Source: Quercus robur (taxonomy: Eukaryota > Streptophyta > Magnoliopsida > Fagales > Fagaceae). From it: a stretch of DNA of 64,000 nt. The number at the start of each line of letters is the position of its first letter. Position 1 is the first letter of the stretch. Shown one piece after another: positions 1-11,466 of this stretch. Under the pieces are notes generated by a model. That model did no database searches and was not told where the DNA came from. It saw only the letters and a program-made list of their open reading frames with translations. The stretch lies in the NCBI RefSeq assembly GCF_932294415.1, contig NC_065538.1:74377834-74441833 (forward strand), read 5' to 3'. Position numbers and translations under genes: made by a program.

Positions 1-983
1 ATACAGCCATGCTTCCCCGTGTGGGATTTTGTAGGGTTTGATTTGTTGAGTATGTATGATTAAGACTAAGCTCTCCATTTACATGTGCATACAACAAGCC
101 ATTTTGTAATGTGTACAAGTATAGAACATTGTGTCTCCAATCCATTAACAACAACGACAGCAACTAGTCTTAATCCCAAAATTTTGGGGTTGGGTATGGA
201 TCCTCAACAAATTAGTTAGGATCAGTTGTGTGTATTTTTTTTTTCCACACGCATCCAATGCATCTAGACCCCACAGCCTCGACCTCTAGCTAGAACTTAG
301 AAGGGAGGAGGTGCCAGCTGAGCTAAAGCTCAATTGCTCTCTGACCCATGTCTATATCAGAACTTAGATCCCATAAGTCAGATTTTTTTTTTTTTGTGCC
401 CAATTGCTCTTGGAAATACTTTAACTGGTGACAGATAAATGTTGTTTTAGGGTGAACCATTCAATTGCAAATTTTGGGTGCATAATATGGAAAAGGGCAC
501 AAGTTGAAGAACAAAAGAATAACAAAAGCATTAGCTTACCACAGTCCCATGGCACTCCCTGTTGTGGATTTTCAACACTATTCTTTGTTTCTCCAGTGTA
601 CATACATTGTAATATATATTGTATCCAATGGTGCAGAAAATAAAATAACAAAGTTGATGCAAAACTTGGAATTACAGCGTGTTACGCTGTAGCAACATAA
701 TAATCAAATGCCTTCAGTGAGAGATAATGGTAAAATATCTGAGTAAAGCAGGGCTCTAGCACCTGCTACATGGACGTGAATGAAATCAAGTTGTGTATTT
801 AGTTACCTGCTATGATGTGTTATCTTGGTCTCTCTTCCTCCAAAAACAAAGGGAGAAGGATGTGGTCACAGGTTCAGTCCTGTACAGGTCCATCATGAGA
901 AGCTGGAACTTCTCTTTACCTTTTCTTTTTAACATGTGCTGGATTTTATTGCCTACACTGATCCCCTCTATGCAACTACACAG
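1..983. other. Presumed intron of the ROS3-like gene; no coding exon seen
   Basis: No exon can be supported here. The ROS3-like reading frame begins after the acceptor ending at 983, inside the RRM, so the exon with the start codon and the first half of the RRM should lie left of the window, making this the tail of an intron of at least 983 bp. None of the short ORFs resembles the missing RRM half. The segment holds one old dispersed repeat (about 146-345) and short T tracts. Confidence 0.55.
146..345. repeat. Dispersed repeat with CAACAA start (SINE 3'-end-like)
   Basis: An AACAACAACGACAGC run is followed by CTTAATCCCAAAATTTTGGG and TATGGATCCTCAACAAATTAG. A second diverged copy lies at about 58863-58995, inside the PLP homeostasis gene. 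This text recurs in many dicot genomes and recalls the 3' part of plant SINEs that end in TTG repeats, read here in reverse. The right end is blurred by a T tract and the SINE assignment is tentative. Confidence 0.5.
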
Positions 984-2954
984 TATAATGGGTGTGTCTG
1001 GAAGGGAGGGAGGTTGAAGCTTGAGAAGGCTAAAGAACATTATCTTGCCCGTTTGAAACAAGAGTGGGCAGAACAAGCTGAACTTGCAAGTAAGGCACCT
1101 GATAACGGTTTTGATGCGAATGAAGACATAGCCTCTTCTAACAAGCCTAAGAAAGACCTTAATTTAGAAACAAAGCAACTTCGGATTTACTTTCCCAGCT
1201 TAAGAAAGGTGAATATGGGTCTGATATGTATGTTTTGATTTTCATTTGCACAAGTTGATGTGTCTCATTTTCTCTTAGCGTGTATACAATTTTATGTGTC
1301 TATATATTGTCAATTCTCATTTGCACTCAACATCACTGCATCAAAACAACTGGGATCAAGCATTTGAATGCACTGTTGCTTGAAACTGTGCCTTTGCGTG
1401 GTTATGTATGAATCTGTTGTGCAGGTGAAAGTATTGCCATTAAGTGGAAGTGGCAAACACAAATACAGTTTCCGAAATGTTGAGGTTCCTCCTCTCCCAA
1501 TTCATTTCTGTGATTGTGAAGAGCATTCTATTGATCCTCACCCTGCAAAAGAAAAACAAACTAATGATCTAGAAGCACAAAGTGGGGGCATGAATGAGGA
1601 AGAGATTAACATAATGAATTCAGTGATGAACAAGCTCTTTGAAAGGGAAAAAGTATCGGATGCTGCACATAGTGGAAATGGACAGGCCAAGGAAAGAGAT
1701 AATTCTGCCAAATTGATTTCTGGCTTGCAATTTGATGAGACTGAAGCAGACTCTGAATCGGATGAAGATAATCTCATAATTAATGTGGTGAAAAGGAAAA
1801 ACAATAGAATAGATTTGTTAGGTGTCCAGGAAAAGGAGCAAATTTCTGAAAATCAGGTAGATTTTTAAGGTTCAATTTGTAGAGTATAATTGTTTTTTCC
1901 GTTTTACTTATACTGATGATCCCTATACTTTCTGCCTTTCTGGCCTAAATTTCTCTATCTGTATTGGACTCCCAGGACTTCAGTGGCAAGCGAACTTCCA
2001 AGGATGGGCAAAATCAGAATGCGCTCAAAGAGCAGAAAAGGAATACTGTACCTCCTAACAAGAAGAGGAAATCACTCAATCAAGAAAGTGATGAAAATGG
2101 ATCTCTCTCTGCTATCACTAGAGGCAAGGGGAAGTTAAAAACCCATTCAGATGAATCAGCTGTATTGGGAGCTCAACTGGCTGAACCAGAATCTGGTATC
2201 CAACAATCAGCTCCTGTTGTTTCTTGGTCTCAGAAGTCTTCATGGAGAGCTCTTGTTGGTGATAAGAGCAACACTTCATTCAGCGTCTCACATATCTTGC
2301 CAGGCATTGACTCTAGCAAGGAACAGCAACCAAAATTTGATGGTTCATCTGTGCCTGACTCCACTGTCAGCAAAAATGACAACTTAGTAAGGCATGGAGA
2401 TCACTTGGAAAGTCATTCAAGTGAAACAATTAAAGAGGTCACAGAAACTCAGCCTGCCAAACCTAGTGCAGCTTCAACTAATTCTGGCAAGAGGTGCTGC
2501 TTGGCTCCAGAAATCCTCTTGGACACAATTGATTAGTGAGAATAACAATAGTTCATTTAGCCTTGAACAACTTTTGCCTGGTATTTCTTATGAAAAGCAA
2601 GTGCAAGCAAAGCCCAATAGTGTGGACATTGTTGATTCCACCAATGGTGAGCACAGTGATTTAAGGAAAGATGATAATAGTGAATTGCCTGGAAATGGAT
2701 CTACTATTTTGGTAACTGGAAAGGATGTTAGGAGTACTCCACAGAGACATCAGCAGACTGTTGTGGGTAATAATGAGGCCCCTGCTACAATATTTGAGAG
2801 AAAACATGATTCAGCACCAAAGCTAACATCTACTAGAAATGTTATAATTGGTGAAACTTGTTCTTTTATGAGAAGTGCTGCTTCTCTGAAAGAGTGGTCA
2901 AAAGCTAAGGCTGCTTTAAGTGGATCACTCAAGAGAAAAAGTGGTGAGAAATAG
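984..2954 (+). CDS. ROS3: REPRESSOR OF SILENCING 3 (ROS3)-like RNA-binding protein, 5'-partial, frame change in last exon
   Basis: Three exons are visible: 984-1208, 1425-1856 and 1976-2954, with phase-0 junctions. Exon one opens with the end of an RRM (YNGCVWKGG, LEKAKEHYLARLK). Exon two carries PLSGSGKHKYSF, HFCDCEEHS and NSVMNKLFE. The last exon has two similar Trp-rich segments (WSQKSSW...FSVSHILPG and WLQKSSW...FSLEQLLPG) and ends with FMRSAASLKEW then a Lys-rich tail. This order matches Arabidopsis ROS3 as I remember it, a nuclear RNA-binding factor that helps ROS1 remove DNA methylation. In exon three the frame changes near 2480-2500: the first frame stops at 2536, while conserved sequence continues in the next frame to 2954. 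Net effect is one extra base or two missing, from an assembly error or a true lesion. The start codon and the RRM N-terminal half are off the window. Confidence 0.87.
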
Positions 2955-3818
2955 ATGCTTTCAGTGTGTTTGGAGTTAGGTTTTAAGTATAAGGTGTTTG
3001 ACATTGCCATCAAATTTAAGAGCACTGTCCTAACTTTTGCTTAATTTTGGGGTTTTACTCTGGATCAGGCCTCTTTGTATGTACTTTTGTTTCATTTTCT
3101 ATCTGTTTTGTTATGGTGCAGAAAGGAAGTATATTTACTATATTATGTTCTGAGTGTTCACGTGATGTTACTTAAAGGAGACAGCTGAGAAGCATTTCAA
3201 GGAATTCTCTCTTTCTTGTACTTGTAATTTTCTTGTTATCATTAGGGGTGAAAAATTTAAAAAGAGAAGTATTCTATTGTTCTATAAAGAGAGCAGCCTT
3301 TTACAGAGCAGTCAATCAATTTTACAACTTTCACTTACATAAATCGATTGAGAATCTCAATTGAAGGAGATAAATTTCATACATTCTTTTTTCCTTCTCA
3401 TCTCTGCTCATCTGAATAACTTTTTAATTTTTTTTTTTGATAAAAATTTTGGTACAACTTGTGCATAATATATATACATGAAAAGGCCCTCCAACCCTAC
3501 TGGTTGAAGTGGTTAACTTTTATTTTTCTGTACTACTATCAACTATGGTGTTGATGAAGCCTTTTTGGGGCTTTTTATTCTCGAGGCTGCTTTTGACCAC
3601 TTAACTGTTCAGATTCAATAGAATCGGAGTCAGAGGGTTTATGCTTTGACAGTGAAGACGAAGAACTGTCGGTTTTAGACTCTACTTGTCTTGGTGGGGA
3701 GGCACGGGCAGGAATTAAGGGAGCCCCAACTTTCTCTTGCTCATCCTTGGGCCTCTTGTGTTAATAATTAGTCTGCAATAACTTCAAATTACTCATAATG
3801 TTATGATTTGCAATGCAG
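2955..3818. other. ROS3 3' flank and junction before the OSCA1 half-gene
   Basis: The first 300 bases are a plausible ROS3-like 3' UTR (TTTTGTTTC-rich). A 180-bp open frame on the minus strand (3575-3755) is listed separately. From 3756 the sequence reads as the end of an intron leading to the acceptor at 3818. None of the expected upstream OSCA1 exons (TM0, the first TM helices, the cytoplasmic RRM-like domain) is present. Confidence 0.6.
3575..3755 (-). pseudogene. Possible exon remnant: charged Ser-rich C-terminus of an unrecognised protein
   Basis: On the minus strand an open frame of about 60 codons ends at TAA (3575-3577). It reads KRPKDEQEKVGAPLIPA, then a Ser/Asp-rich stretch (DSSSSSLSKHKPSDSDS) and ends SGQKQPRE. 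The composition (K, E, S, P) and lack of stops look like a real nuclear-protein tail rather than random AT-rich DNA. Just upstream on that strand is a stop followed by an AAG that could be an acceptor. No family was recognised. It could be a last-exon fragment moved here, or chance. Confidence 0.3.
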
Positions 3819-6800
3819 GAGTTTCATTAAATCAGTCATCCAAGGTTTTCTACCTGGGATTGCATTGAAGTTATTCCTCATCTTTCTGCCAGCTATATTG
3901 ATGATCATGTCTAAATTTGAAGGATTTAATTCTCTATCATCTCTAGAGAGGAGATCGACCTCTAGATATTATCTTTTCAACTTTGTAAATGTATTCCTAG
4001 GGAGCATAATTGCTGGAAGTGCATTTGAACAGCTAAATTCATTTATTCACCAATCAGCAAACGAGTATGTTATTCTCAAATGTGTGCCATTCCCTTAATT
4101 GCTCAGTGTCTCTTTTTCTTGGCAATGCAAATAGATTTGTATGTGGGTGCATGTGTATGCTAGTGCTCTGTATATTGTATATGCATGCTTGAGTATTTGA
4201 GTATTAAATGATATGTTAACTTGTAACTTTCTAGGAAACTTTTGTGGCTCTATGAAGTCTGTAGATATCTATCAAAATTGATCCCTTCTGCACAAAATAG
4301 GCATTTTACATGTAAGTCTGTAAGCTTTTAAATAAAAAATCTGTAGAACCACAGAGGCTGAAGATGATATCTGATAAATAGTTACTAGCAGAATCATATA
4401 ATAGAGTCCCAGTTGGCATTTAATGGTGAATGCTGTATTAAATGGTAGAGAATAATGTCATTAGGCATGGATTAGGATATCCCGTAGCCACATGATGAGT
4501 ATCTTGGTGGGTATTATTTTGCTTCTTCTTTTAGTCAACGAGGACAAGACTTTCCACTGTTTTTGTTTCTCTTCGGCAATTTGTAACATATATTGCATGT
4601 TCAGTTTTTTTTTTTTTTTTTTTTTACAAATGTTAAAATTTTGGAAATGTTTAACTATATAATTACATAATCTACAACCATCTATCAAGTATTGACCATT
4701 GATTATCTATCAAACTTACATAATTTAGGTTAAATAGACTAGTTCATGCCTTCTAATTTTTGTGCAATTTAAGTTTTTATCTTAGAATTAGATTTTATAA
4801 AATTAGTATATTTGTTTTCATTTTGGGCAGGATTCCTAAAACAATAGGCGTGGCAATTCCAATGAGAGCAACTTTCTTCATAACTTATATTATGGTTGAT
4901 GGATGGGCTGGTATAGCTGGGGAAATTCTAATGTTGAAACCTCTTATAGTGTATCACTTGAAGAATTTCTTTTTGGTGAAGACAGAAAAGGATAGGGAGG
5001 AGGCAATGGATCCAGGAAGTCTTGGTTTCAATACAGGAGAACCCCGTATACAATTCTATTTACTACTGGGCCTTGTGTATGCTACAGTGACACCTATTAT
5101 ACTTCCTTTCATAATCATTTTCTTCGGCCTGGCTTATGTTGTATTCCGTCATCAGGTACAGTGGTATTTTTCATTATAAAATTTTATGTATAAAGGACAA
5201 TATAGGGTTTAAGTACACATGCTTATGATTATGGCAGTATCAATCCAATGCATCAAATTGTTGGAAGGCTTTTTAAGAAAAATTGCTAGGGAGGTGTACA
5301 TTCAGTGCTTGCTGCCCATTTGTGTAGAACACTAGTTAAATGTGTAATACTTGTGCCTTTTTAGGTTGAAACAAGTAGAACACAAAACCTTTTTTTTTAA
5401 CCCAAAATTTGGGACTAAGGCTTTGTTTATTGTTATTATTGTAGTAGAAGTTACTCATTTAACTAGCTAAACTTAAACCTATGGAGAGCAACCAAAGTTT
5501 GTATCCAAGGGAAATTTTTCTATAGAAGAGTTTGTGACTGAGAAAAAAAGAAAAATAATAGAAACAAATTGTATTTTTAACCTTGTATATTTTTTTTTCA
5601 TATTTCTTTTTTCTTTTTCCCTCTTGCCAACAATGAACCAGCTTCACCTAATTTTAACGGTATATTCCTTTATGTCTTAACCATAAAAGGCATACATATT
5701 GACTCATCTTCTCAACATCTTTTACCTATAGCACATATGGTGTGTGCTTATAGATAAAAATATTGCAGATGACAATATCTGACATATGCATTCCTGGTTA
5801 TGAGAATTAGGTTTTCTCTTGAAATTCAGTTCTTCCTAGATGTGTTTTTTTTTCTTTAATTACTTTCCTTCATGAAAAATTTATTTTGTTTGTTAGATCT
5901 CTGTACAACCTACTCAACGGGTTTGCTTATGTGTGTGTGTGTGTGGGTATTCAGTATTTAGCATAGCAATTTATAATGTTAGTAAGATACCTTTCTTTCT
6001 GCCATATTTTACATCTTACTTTTGAAAATGCAGATCATAAATGTTTATAACCAAGAGTATGAGAGTGCTGCGGCATTTTGGCCTGATGTCCATGGGCGTG
6101 TTATAAGTGAGTTGGTCATTTCACAAGTGCTTCTAATGGGATTGATGAGCACAAAAAAAGCTGCCCAGTCAACCCCATTTCTCATTGCACTTCCAATTCT
6201 AACCATATGGTTCAATAGGTTCTGCAAAGGCCGATATGAAGCAGCATTTGTTATATATCCACTACAGGTTTGTTGAACTTACAAGTTGCAAAGTCGGTGT
6301 TGTATTATTATTTAAAATTATTGCATGCATTCTGACAGAAAGTCCTTGGCATGCATGTCTTCATTGTGGTGATTTACATTCTTCTTTCCCCAATATATGA
6401 TAGTTATGTCTATAATTCCTGTAACTACTTAATACAACTGTGGATTAAGTCTTATACTCAGAAAGATATGGTGAGTGTCATGCTTTGGTCTTTGATATGG
6501 AAGATGCCTATGTCTGTGTGAATGCATCTGTTAGTGGATGTTTTTTTGTGTATCATCTTAGTCATATGTGACTATTACTAATTAAATTTATTTGGTATTG
6601 TTTTAGTTAAACGTGTGATCTTATATGATTGAGGTGTACTTTGGGTTGAAGCTGAATATGTTTTAAGCTATGGAGCAATAATCTAGTATTGAATTTGTGG
6701 AACCTTATAGAGGCAGCCCTCGTTGCTGCTAAATCTGATTCCACTGTGTCATGAATCTTTACTCTTTTCTCTAAGGAATTATACATCTTCACTCAACAAC

Positions 6801-8023
6801 GTAATGCTCAAATTCTCTTGGGTAGATTAGATATGTTATGACCTAGATTCTGAAGATCTCTGATTTTTTGTGTAGCATAGACCATGAGTATGCTTAATCA
6901 TGAAAAGAAATTCTTATAAACATGGCTCTCATCTGGTGCGGAGCTTTAAATGCATAAAGCTGTCTTGTGGGAGTGAGCATTGAGGCATAAACCCACTTTC
7001 TGGAAGCTTTGAGTCTGATATTCAATATGTATTAGTATGATTAATCCATGTTTCATGTCAAGAGTTTATTGATTAGAACCATGTTCTCTAGGCTTATACA
7101 TCACAACCTTAACAAAACATGATCATATCCTGGTTCTAGCTTTAGATGGACTTAGAGATTTAGTGGCTGTTTCTATTAGCCAGGGGAAATATGTGTCAGA
7201 GCAAAAATTGAACTTTGTATCAGTCTACATTTTTTTATAAGATTTATAAAATAGAGAAATGGGTATAGAACCTGAGACCTCTACCCCCATTAAGGCTTTG
7301 TATCAGTCTACATTATCTAGAATACTAGTTTGGCAATGGGCTTGAGTCTGTTAGTATTTATTGTATTAGTATGAGAATGCGTTGTGAAATACTGCAATGA
7401 CCATATTTCTTGTTTTTGAGTGATATTTCTTGTTCCAAACCCCCCCCCCCCCCCCTTTTTATAGTTCTTGAATAATATATAATCATCATCTATGTTTTAT
7501 ATTGGCCATTACTGTTCCTTGATTCTTTGTACTCATTTCAGGTTTCCTTTTACACTATCTTTTACTTAACCAAAAAAAAAGAAGTGATATTGGTCATTAT
7601 TGTCAATCAGAAAGCAAATTTTCAGTTCTATTTATTTCTCCTCACACTTGATTTCAGCTCTCATTAATCTATCTCTCACATTTAGGGATTTCACATCATT
7701 TTAATCATTATTTCATGCTGTGCGTTTAGGAAGCAATGATGAAAGATACTTTAGAACGGCCAAAGGAACCAAACCTGAACTTGAAAGGCTATCTTCAAAA
7801 TGCATATGTACATCCAGTTTTTAAAGCTAGTGAAGACGAAGAAGATGATGAAATTAATGATGACAGATGGGAGAATGAGAGTGTGATTGTGATTGTGCCC
7901 ACAAAACGCCAGTCCCGAAGGAATACACCAGCTCCCAGCAAAATTAGTGGTGCATCTTCTCCCCCCCCCCCCCCCCCCCCACAATCTCTGCCTGAGGCTG
8001 TTCAAGAGCTTCCACAACCCTAA
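3819..8023 (+). pseudogene. OSCA1.1: OSCA1/CSC1-like hyperosmolality-gated cation channel, 3' half only
   Basis: Four exons, 3819-4064, 4831-5155, 6034-6267 and 7730-8023, join in frame into about 365 residues matching the C-terminal half of OSCA1 channels (full length about 770). Recognisable blocks are FIKSVIQGFLPGIALK, IMSKFEGFNSLSSLERRS, MVDGWAGIAGEIL, HLKNFFLVKTEKDREEAMDP, NVYNQEYESAAAFWPDVHG and EAMMKDTLERPKEPNLNLKG, then the acidic tail and KRQSRRNTPAPS. These cover the pore-region and later TM helices. OSCA1 proteins are plasma-membrane Ca-permeable channels opened by membrane tension. The N-terminal half is absent between here and the ROS3-like gene, so no complete channel can be made; it may be a decayed gene, a partial duplicate or a misassembly. 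No stop breaks the retained exons. A 20-C run (7961-7980) codes for extra prolines. Confidence 0.85.
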
Positions 8024-8142
8024 TGGTTCTTTTGGATTGAGGGAGAGTAGAGTAGATTTAGCACAAAATTAGCTTATTTTTAGCCAACTCTACTCTACTC
8101 CCCTCCACTCCCCCTCCTTCCCCCCTCCATCCAAACAAGCCA
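8024..8142. mobile_element. Tourist-like MITE inserted at the OSCA1 stop codon
   Basis: The two ends form imperfect terminal inverted repeats: TGGTTCTTTTGGATTGAGGG at the left, and the reverse complement of the right end starts TGGCTTGTTTGGATGGAGGG (16 of 20 identical). The inner arms carry GAGTAGAGTAGA against TCTACTCTACTC. Both sides have TAA (8021-8023 and 8143-8145), the 3-bp target duplication expected for PIF/Harbinger-type MITEs. The left TAA is the stop codon of the channel gene. At 119 bp and with no coding capacity it is a non-autonomous hairpin element. Confidence 0.75.
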
Positions 8143-8598
8143 TAAATTAGGCTGGAAACTTGGCTTCTTACTGTTCGTTTCACCTTCACAGAACTGTACT
8201 AATGGGCAGGCTGGCACTGTAAATTAAAGAACAAGAATAGCGTATACAAACACAGAGAGACAGGAGGTCAGGACAACCTTTAAGAACTCCAGCAAGAAAG
8301 CAAGTTCTCGTTGCAAGGTGTGCATGAAATGACTAGAGTGCAGGCTGGTAAAATGTAGAAATTTTTTGTGTATTATTCCTAAACCGGCCTGTTAATTGTT
8401 GGATCCTCCACTTGATAATTCTATTGTGAATCCCTGTATTTTTATAGGCCTAAGTTAAACTTCATGTGGGAATTTTATGACAAAACATTTTTGTGTAAAT
8501 AGAGTGAATCATCCGAATGAGAGATACAGTTTCATCTTCCAAGCTACATAACTGTCAATGCTCCTTATCCAACAACTCTTACATGCGTCTTGGACCTC

Positions 8599-8601
<3 letters not shown>

Positions 8602-8649
<48 letters not shown>
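8602..8649. repeat. (TA)n-(TG)n compound microsatellite
   Basis: About 30 bases of alternating T and A run directly into about 17 bases of TG repeat. It lies 0.6 kb after the OSCA1 stop. Confidence 0.9.
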
Positions 8650-9294
8650 ATTATGTTCTGTTATTTTATGGTTAGTTGTATTGATGTATTGAAGAAGCCA
8701 AACTTGAGTCATTTGCTTCTATGTTGACGAAGTTCTTGTCAAAAACACTTGGGCTCTATCCAAGTGGTCTCAAAATCAAAGGACGCGTTCTTATGTTATT
8801 AGGTATGTATAGAGCTAGAATAAAAATGAGTGTTAAGTTGGATTGAGCTGAAAATGTAACCACTTAAACAACAGCTTTTAAATCATCCCTAAAAGAAAAA
8901 AGGAAAGCTAACATTTGCACCACAATTTAATTTAAAAACGAAAAAGACTGGTACAAATTTTCACTCTCAATTCACTAAAAATAGCATTATATACATCTTC
9001 ATAGAAAGAATTAAATACTAAATTCTAAATACACAATAAGCATCGCTTTTTATTTTTCTCACAACATGAAATTAAAATATTCATCTACCTGTAGGTATTT
9101 CAAATGATAATCATTTTGCGTTTAATGTTTAATATACGGAGGTTGAAGGTATGTTCTTTGAAAACAAAAAAGAAAAAAACAGAAGAGAAAAGAATGCCAT
9201 CTTTATCTTTATCTCTGGATTTCGGGAGTTTGTTTTTATCATGTAAAAACTTGTTATCATGTAGAGACATCCGTATATTAACAAAAATCCCTTT

Positions 9295-9332
<38 letters not shown>

Positions 9333-9585
9333 CTTTCTAAGTGGCTGAAGATGTGGGATCAAGATAACATTATAGAACCCAAGAGGAATTGAGAAACCAA
9401 TTAAAGGAATGGCTATTAGCATCAACCAAAATCTTATCTTTCAAACAAAAATTTTCATAAAAGAACAAAAGAATCATGTATTAAAATATTAATAAGAATA
9501 ATTCAATCAAAAGATGAAATGCAAAGAACAATTCAGTAAAAAACGGGCATATAAAAAAATACCTATAATCTGAAACACAACACAT

Positions 9586-9641
9586 AAATACCTATATTGT
9601 GTATTCTCAAAAAAAAAAAAAAAAAAAATACCTATATTGTG
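9586..9641 (+). mobile_element. Minimal poly(A) insertion with target-site duplication
   Basis: The direct repeat TACCTATATTGTG (up to 16 bp with the adjoining A residues) occurs at 9586-9601 and again ending at 9641. Between them is only TATTCTC plus about 20 A. This is the footprint expected of a LINE-driven insertion truncated almost to its tail. Confidence 0.55.
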
Positions 9642-10430
9642 ATTAAAGTATGAGATATATGCATATACATCACAACAAATACACATTTTACATTGAGAGT
9701 TTACCTTGCACATTGGGTTTTCAATTGTAGCATCATGTGAAAGAGGCCAAATAACTTTCTCAAATAGAGTAGACTTAGATGGAGTTGATTAGACAATATA
9801 ACGAAAAAAATTATTTTTTTAGGTCATTTGTAATGTATTATTATTTTTTTAGTTTAACCAATTTGAATGTGTATGTTTTAAATGTTGGGCTATGTGAAGC
9901 CTAGTTGTTTTTAATCCGGATTATGACCCAATCCAATATAAAAGTGTTATGGTTTTTAATGGGAGATTTTATGAGGCTTAGTCCATGAAGTGGAAACTTG
10001 AGGGGAAATTTTTTGGTCCATTTTTAGCCCATTGCGAATCCTTTGTATATGATATAAAATACAGTTGTTTTAGATTAGGATTTTGTGTGTTGTGTTGAAA
10101 GAGAAAAATTTTACTGCCACATCTTATATTTTTTCTTAAAAATAGTAAAATCACTGCAATTCTGTGGACGTAAGCAAATTGCTGAATCACATAAATATAA
10201 TTCTGTGTGATTGTTTTCTTTGAAACATTTTTTTCTCTATTTTTGCATCTCATAGATTTGGAAATTCCATAAATATTCCCTATAATAAACTCATGCTACT
10301 TTGATTTATTTAGTCAGATTACATAAGTGATGAATAAATTAGTCTATATTCAAAATTTATAATTAATATATAACTTTTTACAAATGTATTAGTTAGGGTG
10401 GCATGTGCAAGGTACGTGTTACCTCTTAAG

Positions 10431-11435
10431 CAGTGGCGGACCATCATTATGTCCGAGGGGGGTCTTGGCCCCCCCTAAAATTTTTCATAAAAATTAAGGA
10501 ATATTTTTTGGAATTATCCTAAATAATTTGAAAACTTTTAAAAGAACTTTATCATTTTAGCCCCCTATACCCCCCAATAGTATACACATATATTTAAGAA
10601 AGTCTAAAAATAAACATAACTTTCATTTAAATAAAAGAATAATGCTAGAAATATAAACTATTTTATAAAAAATATTAAAAACGGCTGATGTAATGGGTGA
10701 TTATTGGTAAGTGAAAAAGTTGTATTAATGGTTGGCCTAGATAAAAAACCAATAAGAGGTTAGTTACATCAAAATTTTGTAAAAATATTTTAAAATAAAA
10801 TACAATCCATAAATATATATGTCAAAAAATTACAACAATTAAACATTTAGCATCTTTAGAATGAACACGTAAGTATTTTAACAATTACCTCAACAAATAA
10901 AAGGAAAAAAAATTCTAATTTTCATCACAACACATCTAGAACTTACTTGTACCACAACAATAGAAAAATTGAAAGGTCAATAGTTTTTTTGAGATTTGCC
11001 GCACCAAGTCCCCACATAATTGCAGAAAATTTTGCTTATAGTGCTCTCTCTCTCTCTCTCTCTCTCTCCATTGGCATTTGCCTTCTTCTTCTTCTTCTTA
11101 TTATTATTATTATTTGTTATTATATAATCAATATATTTTTTTTAGAATACTAAGTATTTTAACACACACACACGAGAAGAAGGGAGAAAGGAGAAGGTCT
11201 TAAAGAAATTGATAGTAGTGTATATCCAAAGGGACCTTAATCAATATATTATATACCGTATGACATTATAATTTATAAATGTATTTGATTAGTTTGATTA
11301 AAATATATATTATATACTACTATATTAACATGTATTTAGCACTTCAAACAAAACTTAACATGTATTTAGTTGTTGTTTATAGCACATATTGAGTTATGAA
11401 GTATTATATATTACTATTTTAGATTTCATACACAA

Positions 11436-11466
<31 letters not shown>

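Larger units (their letters stand above)
8143..10430. other. OSCA1 3' flank and AT-rich spacer
   Basis: No gene is supported. The segment contains a compound (TA)n-(TG)n microsatellite at about 8602-8649, a T tract of about 34 bases ending near 9330, and a tiny A-rich insertion with target duplication at 9586-9641. The remainder is unremarkable AT-rich DNA. Short ORFs here are carried by homopolymers and are not believed. Confidence 0.6.

Noticed and set aside
793-1017. Open frames overlapping the first visible ROS3 exon
   Set aside because: They read through the presumed intron and the wrong frame; only the frame with YNGCVWKGG fits the family.
9104-9425. Open frames with poly-Phe or poly-Lys stretches
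   Set aside because: Produced by the long T tract at about 9296-9330; no protein-like sequence around it.
11047-11120. (CT)n-(CTT)n-(ATT)n tract considered as a promoter Y patch
   Set aside because: It lies inside the hAT-like element with no gene downstream; best read as simple repeat.
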